This document shows, piece by piece, positions 56,305 through 64,000 of a DNA stretch of 64,000 nt. Source of the stretch: Argyresthia goedartella (lineage: Eukaryota; Arthropoda; Insecta; Lepidoptera; Argyresthiidae); contig OX463829.1 of NCBI GenBank assembly GCA_949825045.1, positions 22,600,715 to 22,664,714 of the forward strand, written 5' to 3'. The notes under the pieces are model-generated. The model did no database searches. It was not told the origin of the DNA and saw only the letters and a list, made by a program, of their open reading frames with translations. A program made the translations under genes and the position numbers. Numbering within the stretch: position 1 is the first letter of the stretch; every line of letters begins with the position of its first letter.

Positions 56305-57610
56305 CATAGTCAGGGCATAAGTTCTGTCACATGTGCAATATGAAATAATTTAGACATGTTTATTATGTAAACATTTATATAGCAAAATGAACTTAATAAA
56401 ACATAGATTCTTATGGTAATAACGTTTATTCAAAATGACCCCCGCGATTTTGAATACAGGCCTTTATTCTGCGCGGCCAGTCGTCTATCGCAGCACGAAC
56501 GAGGTCCATGTCAATATCGGCGGCTGCCTTAATCAAGGATGCCTTGAGTGACTCCAAATGAGGATGAGGCTTTGAGCAGGCCTTTTCCTCCAAGTGTTGC
56601 CATATCTTGTAATCTAACGGACTCAAATCTGGACTGGAGGAGGGCCAGGCTTCGTGCCGGATGAAGTCGATTTCACGCGCCGCCAGCCAGTCTTGTGAGC
56701 TTTTCGCTCTATGAGCTAGCGCAGAATCTTGTTGGAATACCCAGTGCCTGTTATTAAACATGGTATGAGAAACAGGTTCCACAAGGTTCTTGAGGACTGT
56801 ATTTTGATACACAACTGCATTCATTTTTACGCCTTTCTCACAAAAATGTACCTCAATTAAGCCCCAATAAGAGACTCCCAACCAAACCATGAGCGAGGAT
56901 GGAAAATGACCTCGTTGGACACGCGGAATACGGTTGCTCGCTTCTTCACTGCTGTGTGCGTACACCTTATCATTTTGTTTGTTGTAGCTCTCTTCCACGG
57001 TGAAAATTTTTTCATCCGAAAAAAGAATTTCCCGATGCTTTTTTCCCGCGTACCTCGTTCAACAAAGCGCGGCATCTCTTCAGTCTCAGGTCCATTAAAC
57101 GAGCGTCCAAACGATGTCCTGTTTTTCTTCGATATGCCCTAAACCCTAATTCTTCATTTAACACCCTTTTCACCGTGGTCCTGCTTAACCCCATCTGAAG
57201 GGCCAACAGTTTCTGCTTACGTATGGGATTTCTTTGAATTCGCGCCTTCACAGCTTTTATCACTGCTGGAGTCCTAACAGAGCGAGGGCGACCACTTCTT
57301 GACCTGTCATCTACACTAGAGTCTTCATTGTATCGTTTTATGGTACGATAAAGGAATCTTTTGGTTATATTCAAATTTTTCAGTAAGTCGAAAATCTGAA
57401 TTGGCGCGTAACCGCAACGATGCAACGCAATAACTGCGACACGGTCTTCTTTAAGTGTCCACTCCATATTTAAAAATGAGAAAAATTCTAAAAAGTACCC
57501 ATTTTTATTTTCATGAAAAATTCGAAATTCGAATTCAATAAACTTTTTTGTGGCCAGCGTTCTAAATTCAAAAGTTTTTATTGTGTGACAGAACTTATGA
57601 CCTGACTGTG
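56305..57610 (-). mobile_element. maT-type mariner, second copy (1306 bp)
   Basis: The ends match those of the copy at 36914-38222. TA target dinucleotides are clear on both sides (56303-56304 and 57611-57612). It is near-identical to the first copy, so both are recent. Confidence 0.92.
56426..57467 (-). pseudogene. Mariner transposase with a single frameshift
   Basis: It has the same protein as at 37039-38079, starting M-E-W-T-L at 57467. One extra base near 57055 (cgtacctcgttc here, cgtaccgcttc in the other copy) shifts the frame after R-A-L-L. The remainder reads on in a second frame to 56426, with D-S-A-L-A-H-R (Pro to Leu next to the second catalytic Asp) and the third Asp intact. Confidence 0.92.
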
Positions 57611-57734
57611 TATATGTATATATATTGTGGAAAGAATTATATGACAACGACTTTTGGTAAAAGCTGCAGGAATACATATGAGTCTCTTTCATTTATATTA
57701 CTTTACCGTTTATTAATAAATAATAAATGTAGCC

Positions 57735-57845
57735 CATCAATGTCTCCACCGAGGGGCACAGGCCTTTACCCGGATACGAGTAAGATTAAGCCATACTCCA
57801 ACACGCTGGCTCAGTGTGGGTTGTTGGAGGTGGTTGGTTGGTGGT
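57735..57845 (-). repeat. Repeat tail (gagccagcgtg), reverse copy
   Basis: The plus strand reads atgtctccaccgaggggcac, ggatacgagtaagattaagc and acacgctggctcagtgtggg, complementary to the tail of 20695-21060. Confidence 0.7.
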
Positions 57846-58146
57846 ACCGTTTATTACACAGTGAACGATAACCCCTATAGGTGTTTCTAGCATCCCCGAA
57901 GACTTTCAATAATATAGATTATCGGGCTGCAATAACCATAAGTGCTAGCTCCTCAGAAAACTTATTGCAGTTGTACTCCAGACGTACTTACGAAAGCCCT
58001 GGAGTCTAAGACGATACTTTGACAAGTATCGACATCGATAGTCGATAAAGCAGATTTGCAGTGTCAAGTGAAAACTTTCTTGAATTATGGGTAGTATTTG
58101 TAAATATACGTCTGACCGTAAATCCAGTTTTGATTGGCAAAACATA

Positions 58147-58240
58147 CTGGTTTTGCCTGACCAAATTACTGAATTGCACGACAAACTGAACGCGACAAGA
58201 AATATGGTTTTGTCTGACTAAATTACTAAATTGTGCGATT
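58147..58240. repeat. Two-unit direct repeat of about 58 bp
   Basis: tggttttgcctgaccaaatt and tggttttgtctgactaaatt start at about 58150 and 58206, each followed by actgaattgca- or actaaattgtg-type sequence. Confidence 0.65.
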
Positions 58241-58296
58241 AGAAATATAAAAGACACCAACAGCAGCAAAAACTTAATTCGAGAACATAAATAAAT

Positions 58297-58986
58297 AAAA
58301 CCGGTCAAGTGCGAGCAGGACGTCAGACCCGCACACGAAGGGTTCCAGGAAAACGTAAAACGACAGTATTCTGCACGATTATACCTTTTTAATGTTTTAA
58401 CTCATTTCTTATCTGAAAAATTACACATTATGACCATAATGTGTAATTATGACATTCAAATTTCGAACGCCGATGCCCGCCTGCGTGCCGCCCCTAGTTT
58501 GTCTGTGAAGTTGGTACTACAGAACAAGCTAAACAACTGCAGAGCCACAATGCCGGTCAATCATGCGGTTCCTGAACACATCAAAGAGAGCTTATGATAT
58601 GTGTGTAGATAAACTAGTGTTTGTAACTGTGCATAATTAAAACTCTCGAGTGATATTATTATGTATGCAGTCACATAAACTACTATTCCGATAAGATCGG
58701 GAGAGTCCAGTTTTCACAGATAAACAAATAAAACAGAGTGGCCATACCAATAATTTCTTGTACGGGTACTTCTTTTAATTCTGAAAAACCCAGCATGTTT
58801 AAATATTTGTGATTATAGCGGCAATAGAAATGCACCCTCTGTGAAAAATTCTTCTCCCTACCTATTTCATTTGATCCGGTAAAGCCCGGTGACAGACGAA
58901 CAATCGGATGGACGGACAGACGGACTGCGGAGGCTTAGTAATAGGGTCCCGTTTGGCACCCTTCGGGTATGGATCCCTAAAAACCA
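58297..58986 (+). repeat. Lepidopteran-type dispersed repeat, copy 4
   Basis: The head is aaaaccggtcaagtgcgagc with gaagggttcc. The tail is gatggacggacagacggact and cttcgggtatggatccctaa. A 12-bp palindrome around 58419-58449 lies inside. Confidence 0.78.
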
Positions 58987-59463
58987 GCCTGGATTTTGTC
59001 ACCCACCCAGACCCACCACCTCGCCCAAAGTAAGTAGGTAAGTAAGTTTATTCATGTAGGCACAATAAAGCCCCAGACAGTCTTTATTTCCTTTATTATT
59101 TCTTTATTATTCTTTTATTATTTTCTTTATTATTTCTTTTTTTAGCCAATACGCATTGACTTAAAAAAAACAGTAAGTATTTTTTATTCGGAGTCACTAA
59201 TTTTTGCGCTAATTTCAGGTAATCCCGCTGGGCGAATGGACCCCAAAGGTGAAAAAAACACTAATAGAGTGCACTGACCGCGTCACTCAATTAGGGGTTT
59301 TTATTCGCTAGTTTTATTATGCCCCTTAAATTATACAAAACAACAAACAAAGAGTCACTATATTTCCCATACCGGGTGGCAGAGACACAATTATAACAGA
59401 AAGAAACTTAAATAAATATTTAACCCTTAATAAGGCAAGAGGATATATGTATGTCTTAACCAT
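58987..59463. other. Stretch with a small repeat relic
   Basis: cccataccgggtggcagaga at about 59369 resembles wording in the repeat at 63481-63760. Otherwise nothing recognised. Confidence 0.4.
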
Positions 59464-59814
59464 AATATCGTAGAATTGACTATATCATGAAATAGCCAAC
59501 CATGGTTGTATTAGAACTTCCATTGAACGAAGAAATATTTTAGGGCAAAACACAGCGGTAGCTTAGGTGAAGACTGAAGAGGGCTAGCGCAGCGAAGCGC
59601 CTGAATAGTCTTCGTGTTAGTTAGACATGTATCACACAAAAAACACCATGTAGTTCAGAATACAAAATGCTTTTAAAAATACTTGTTCTCGTGAAATTCA
59701 ACCCTCTCTGATCATTTCATGAAATAATTGACTTTATCATGAAATGGCTAAACATTTCATGAAATGATTAATCCATGGTTGGCTATTTCAAGAAATGATT
59801 AAATTCTGCGATAT
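59464..59814. mobile_element. MITE, 'atatcgtagaattgac' ends, with shared core
   Basis: The left end, atatcgtagaattgactata, and right end (inverted atatcgcagaatttaatcat) are imperfect 41-bp inverted repeats that include ccatggttggctattt. The core reads cagcggtagcttaggtgaag, gcgcagcgaagcg and gaatagtcttcgtgttagtt. Confidence 0.75.
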
Positions 59815-60071
59815 AGCTACGACATGTATGACACCACATTATCAACCTTATGACTTGGTAATACATTTCCAAACAAATAAAAAATTCTGCATGCTCATTG
59901 CTCACGCGCAGGCCATATTAAGTTTTAAATGAATACAATCGTTATGCAGTCCGTTTTTACCCATTTTGAAGTTTTATCACTGCGGTATGATATCTGACAG
60001 GAAAAAAATATGCATCAGTCATCCATCATAGAAAAAAGAGTTAGGGAGAAAAAAAAACTACTAAATTAAGG
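59815..60071. other. Stretch without recognised features
   Basis: Nothing assigned. Confidence 0.3.
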
Positions 60072-60185
60072 CTTACCACAAAAAAATTAACTACTGTTCA
60101 ACACTTGTTTAAAAACAAAAACATTTGGGATCTGATGTTCGTTTTGAGGTTAAACGCTGATTAATATTTTTTGTGGTAACACGGT
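60072..60185. mobile_element. Small MITE containing dispersed repeat copy 3
   Basis: The ends taccacaaaaaaattaa and ttaatattttttgtggta are inverted. The inside matches 1540-1628 and 31134-31220. Confidence 0.6.
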
Positions 60186-60897
60186 AAATCTTTACTTACA
60201 TTTTTCTTATAATACATCACCAGTTTCTCGAACTGTCTCGAAAGTATTGTCGGAGTCAGCATCTGTAACAACAAACAAAAAAACATTTAGTTTTGCATCA
60301 AGGTAAATAGGTTATCCAAATTTACCGGGACCTAATTCTGCTAGACATTGACGGTGGACGGTGTAGTGACGAATAATGCAGCGATTACTCGACAATTCTA
60401 CAATATGCAGATATTACAATGAACCTTTGATTAGAAAAAATATTCCGTCCACAGAAAAAGCACGTAAGTAAAAGACAAAGCCGTACTTATTTTCTCAAAA
60501 ATAGTATGAAATATTCCCATATCATCTGTCAAGATAGTATTCGACAGTGACTCATCCTGGACAATTTTTAGAAGTGTCCAGGAAAACGCAAAAGTGTCCA
60601 GTAAGTAAGTATGAAATCATATTTAAATATAGAACTATTTTTTTCTGAAAAGATAAACTAAGGAGGTTATTGGCAGTAAGAGGCTGACGTGTCCGAATTG
60701 CACTTATATTGCGCGATGTAAAATGGCGGCAAACTCAGTTAATTTGTATTTTTTACTATTTTGATACTAATTAGGAATTAGGAACTCGGTACTAACAGAA
60801 GAAAAAGACGAATAAAATAAAATATTCATAATAAACATAAATGGTTTTCTTTTTGAAAAAAGCACTATACACGCCTCGACCATAAATGCCATCCTGG
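60186..60897. other. Stretch without recognised genes
   Basis: AT-rich; no domain-bearing frame or repeat recognised. Confidence 0.35.
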
Positions 60898-60961
60898 CCT
60901 CGTATTATAGCCGGACCTCGACTTCGGCTCGGCGAAGTCGAGGTCCGGCTATAATACGAGG
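60898..60961. repeat. Perfect 29-bp hairpin with 6-base loop
   Basis: The left arm, 60898-60926, contains tatagccggacctcgacttc and the right arm, 60933-60961, its exact complement; the loop is gctcgg. A shorter outer pair (cctcgacc at 60874-60881, ggtcgagg at 60961-60968) extends it. It is GC-rich in an AT-rich setting. Confidence 0.95.
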
Positions 60962-60989
60962 GTCGAGGGAGGATCTCATCGAGGGTAGC

Positions 60990-61217
60990 TTACTTAATGG
61001 TCTCTGCAGTAATGTAGGTACTATTAGGTAATGCTTTATCACGTTCATAATTTTCAACGGCGGTCTTAATGGTGCGATTAAGTAATATCATATTTAAAGA
61101 ACTGTAAAACCACGAGTTGAAAAAATCTGGATTACGCCCGGCGACTAAGGACGTTGGTTGCCGGAAAGTTGAGTATACACTCAAAATTTCTCCAATGAGG
61201 CGATCACGCCAAACCAA
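60990..61217 (-). pseudogene. Unassigned protein-like frame, possibly transposon-derived
   Basis: A 75-codon minus-strand frame reads W-R-D-R-L-I-G-E-I-L-S-V-Y-S-T-F and later N-R-T-I-K-T-A-V-E-N-Y-E-R, ending at a TAA close to the hairpin. Composition looks coding, but no family is recognised and no start codon of standard type opens it. Confidence 0.22.
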
Positions 61218-61734
61218 AGGGTGAATTTAATCCAAACTTCACAAAAATGGAACAGTGGAGTGGTCCTTTGGGACAGGTTAAAAGCCCTTACCGTTTCTTA
61301 TCCCGGATTAAAACGCGTATTTCTGTACTATACTTCAATATCACGTCGCGAAATCGTTTTAATTGTACAGTCAAACCAAGGACAGAATTACAAAAGGCCT
61401 CTAAAGGAAGGAAGACGGCCAAAGAGACGCCATGTTCCTTTCATCTCGAATTTTCCCGCGAAACCTTATTAGGGATTAACACATTGCATGATTTGATTTG
61501 TTATTTTTATAATTTCAGAGCGAATTTTTGAGGTTTCATTATATTTTGTCTATGATAATATGTATTAATGAAGAAACGAAATATAAGATTACTGATCCAA
61601 GACCTCTTGAATTATAAATTTAAAAGATACATTAATTTGAAGGCTACAATCATATTTCGACTGCTTTATTATTTTTGTGTTAAGTGAAGGTGTGGGTAAT
61701 GTTAACGAGGCAACTTCTCAATATAGTGCTTATA
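61218..61734. other. Stretch without recognised features
   Basis: Frames at 61221-61531 overlap on one strand and show no domain. Confidence 0.3.
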
Positions 61735-62062
61735 TATGTCACCGTAATATTGTCAACACCGTTAGTTGATAAACTAACGTTTTTTTTCCCGTTAGTTGGT
61801 CAACTATCGAGAGATAGTAAACTGTAGCTTACTATATGACGCGTTAGTTGATAAACTAACGAGCAAACGAAATACCAGGGCAAACACTGCGGCAGCTTAG
61901 ATGAAGACTAGAGGGGCGTGCGCAGAAAAGTCCCCGAATAGTCTTCGTTTTAGGTTGACATGTAAGAACAAAGGAAACGTAAATTATAAACCCTGTCGGT
62001 CTGGTTTACTATCTGTCGATAGTTGATCAACTAATGGTTTTGACTATCTTACGGTGACATAT
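61735..62062. mobile_element. MITE, family with 'tatgtcaccgtaa' ends, copy 2
   Basis: It is 328 bp with the same ends and inner cgttagttgataaactaacg palindromes as 17432-17816. The core is cactgcggcagcttagatga and gaatagtcttcgttttaggt, with the gcagcgaagc block altered to gcagaaaagtcc. Confidence 0.82.
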
Positions 62063-62611
62063 ATTTTTAAGTACTTCTATTTTAAGTGCACACTAAATAT
62101 TTCACAGTGAGTGCATTCAATTTTCTTAGCAGTCGGTTTTATTCCATGCGTTCCGATAACCTCACTTGGGGGTTCTATTAACTATTCTGTGCTTGTGGCT
62201 TATTCTAAAGCCATTTCATTGGAATCGAACCAACGAACTACACTGACATGATGAAATCCGATAGCTTGTACCCGGTGGCCATAGGCTCTTTTTAAATACC
62301 CTATCATGCCATTTACCCTTTACCCTAGCTATGGTCGAACTCTATAGTCATTGTGAGTTTCTGGCAGTCAGCAACTTTTTATTCTAAGTTTAATTGTAAT
62401 GCAACATAAAAATCTTGCCTTATGTATAATTAGGGAAGAGCGCCCTACTCATCTCAAAACACAGGGTTCACCCTACTTTGGGGAGTAGAGATTCACCATT
62501 TTGTTATTTGTAAGAATGTATTATTAAACAAGACAGCGTATTACTGAATAAACAGTTATTATTAAATTATATTTAATTTCACCAGAGTAGATACTTGAAA
62601 ACTTAAAACTC
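62063..62611. other. Stretch without recognised genes
   Basis: Nothing assigned. Confidence 0.3.
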
Positions 62612-62880
62612 TTTTTAGGGACCATATTACTAAGCCTACGCTGCTCGTCTGTCTGTCCATCCGTCTGTCAAAATCGCAAATAACATATTTTTTATTAGTT
62701 TGGTGGTAACGGCTCTGGAATAGTCTATTTTTCGTTCATTATCTATTTTACGGAATTGGCCATGCATTTTTCTGATTGTATATTTTTTAATAATTTAGTT
62801 TGAAAATATAGACCATTTTAAGAAACTAATTTAAATATTTTAGGGTTTTATTTATTGCGTCTTTATAAAAAAACAAAGCT
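62612..62880 (-). repeat. Lepidopteran-type dispersed repeat, copy 5 (partial)
   Basis: The plus strand reads ttttagggaccatattacta and then gtctgtctgtccatccgtct, the reversed tail of this family. The head is not found. Confidence 0.6.
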
Positions 62881-63480
62881 AATGTTTTACCCGCCAAAAT
62901 TAAACGTGACGCCACTAGAGACGTAATGGGATACATTTCTTTGCCTACCCCAAAAAAAAAATAGTGGCAGTCATGTCAACCACAGAGTGCAAGTATTTAA
63001 ATGAGTGAAGTCAACTGTCGACCAAACATCACAACACTCACGTCAGTCCTAACCTAACTAAAATGAAATTATTGATTTTTATTATGATAAGATCACAGAC
63101 TTGAATAGTAAGATTCAAAAAATCTCATTGTTTTTCATAATGGGAAGCAAAGCGCGTCATGTCCCCGCGTCATGTTCAAACAGCAGCGATAATCCGGATT
63201 TGTTATTCGCACCAATTCTAGAACGTCTGCGAGAAGAATATTTCAAGTGAACGCAGAATATTTCAAGAATTATTCGTCGTGTTATTTGGATCAAATGGTA
63301 ATGATCGCTTGTGTGCTAATAAATTTGCAGGATGATATAATACAATTTCTAAGAATATGTTTGTTTTTATTTACACGAAACATTTGCACTTGCAATTTTA
63401 TACACAAAATTGAAGTTGTTCCGCTGATCATAGCTGACTCAGCATTGATACAATCAGAAGTACTACCGGAGTACCACGGG
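62881..63480. other. Stretch without recognised genes
   Basis: A 78-codon plus-strand frame at 63247-63483 has no domain; nothing assigned. Confidence 0.3.
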
Positions 63481-63765
63481 TAGATAGATAGATGATGAGG
63501 TGGGATGCCCGCTGAAGACGGGCGGGTGATGGGTCCTCTATTGTGACTATTTCAGCCAATTCCCAGTTCTTGCGTTGCTGTTATAGGCAGACTGGGTTTA
63601 TAACGTAATATAGCTTCACGCCTTTTCCCATATGGGCTGGCAGAGGCGCAATTGTACCCAATTGGCGTGACAGGGGGCTAGCCCATTGCCGCAGCTATGG
63701 AGTAATGAAGGTTCCCCCTCACGATGTTTTCCATCACCGTTAAAACGTCCTTAAAATGTGCGTAA
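63481..63765 (+). repeat. Lepidopteran-type dispersed repeat (gcctttt..cccatatgggctggcagagg)
   Basis: It has a (TAGA)n start, then cttcacgccttttcccatat, gggctggcagaggcgcaatt and ggttccccctcacgatgttt. I recognise this wording from moth genomes; no protein is encoded. Confidence 0.6.
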
Positions 63766-63782
63766 GATAAATTGATTATTTC

Positions 63783-63842
63783 ATTGGTGCATGGTCAGGA
63801 ATCGAACCTGCATTTCCTGTGTGACCATTAGACCACGGTGCT
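63783..63842 (-). repeat. tRNA-like SINE head or tRNA relic
   Basis: The minus strand reads gcaccgtggtctaatggtca (A box tggtctaatgg) and, 20 bases on, gcaggttcgattcctgacca (perfect B box). The anticodon arm is missing, so it is not a working tRNA. It is inserted next to an A-rich run at the broken end of the RNase H frame. Confidence 0.6.
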
Positions 63843-63844
63843 CC

Positions 63845-64000
63845 TTTTTTTTCTGAAAGTGTTAAGGTTGCTTGACTATCTGAATATATTACTACAGTCA
63901 TATTTACAGTATCTGATGTTTCCTTTAAGGCAGCAGCATATTCCATTATAGCGACGATTTCCGCTTGGAACACGCTGGCGTACAGCCCCCAGGCAATTGA
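63845..64000 (-). pseudogene. LINE RNase H fragment, cut by the window edge
   Basis: The minus-strand frame reads W-G-L-Y-A-S-V-F-Q-A-E-I-V-A-I-M and then I-Y-S-D-S-Q-A-T-L, covering the Glu and second Asp of the RNase H active site. The first Asp lies beyond position 64000. After S-E-K the frame runs into an A-rich run and the tRNA-like segment, so the enzyme is truncated. Family likely I-like, but a different copy from 8091-8840. Confidence 0.72.

Noticed and set aside
63776..63973. RNase H frame extended through the tRNA-like segment
   Set aside because: The part after S-E-K reads through an A-rich run and a tRNA-like insertion, so only the upstream part is coding in origin.

Overview
This is eukaryotic, AT-rich, intron-rich and transposon-dense DNA. 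The repeat set points to an insect, most likely a moth or butterfly (Lepidoptera): tRNA-headed SINEs, the dispersed repeat whose ends read like 'aagtgcgagtcgga' and 'gacggacagac', a maT-type (DD37D) mariner, and CR1-, RTE-, Jockey- and I-like LINEs. Species and chromosome cannot be read from the window. No bacterial operons, CRISPR arrays or canonical functional tRNA/rRNA genes are seen.

Host gene. One gene runs on the minus strand from about 27.7 kb down past position 1. Four exons are visible: 27490-27692, 25855-27237, 6410-6498 and 12-198. Their splice phases fit exactly and the joined frame is open. The product has a long disordered region packed with R-R-D-S and R-R-Q-S motifs, then the second half of a LIM zinc domain split between the last two exons. 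The introns are 252 bp, about 19.4 kb and about 6.2 kb; the large ones are filled with repeats. The 1383-bp exon is a multiple of three with matching end phases, so it could be skipped without losing frame. A CpG-rich, promoter-like island (25.0-25.4 kb) lies inside the large intron. A second possible coding exon, plus strand and not recognised, is at 29332-29521.

Transposon landscape. 5.1-6.2 kb: 3' end of a LINE. 8.0-8.9 kb: RNase H fragment of an I-like LINE between short inverted repeats. 11.3-13.5 kb: decayed RTE-like LINE. 15.3-16.1 kb: non-autonomous mariner. 16.4-17.8 kb: a decayed DNA element and a MITE. 18.9-19.4 kb: an inverted SINE pair. 22.3-23.2 kb: Jockey remnant. 30.4 and 32.8-34.1 kb: tandem repeats. 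36.9-38.2 kb: mariner with an intact transposase. 56.3-57.6 kb: a frameshifted sister copy. 59.4-62.1 kb: more MITEs and a perfect hairpin.

The most structured part is 39.05-50.64 kb. Two roughly 1-kb inverted arms, each holding the first exon of a THAP zinc-finger protein and pointing inward, enclose 9.6 kb. Inside is a minus-strand LINE (40.25-48.8 kb) split by a nearly complete plus-strand CR1 element (43.44-47.93 kb), which has an SGNH/esterase-like ORF1 and an endonuclease-reverse transcriptase ORF2 broken by a single stop codon. The order of events reads as: inverted arrangement or LINE insertion, then CR1 insertion. Several MITEs with unrelated ends share the same internal core, which suggests modular exchange.
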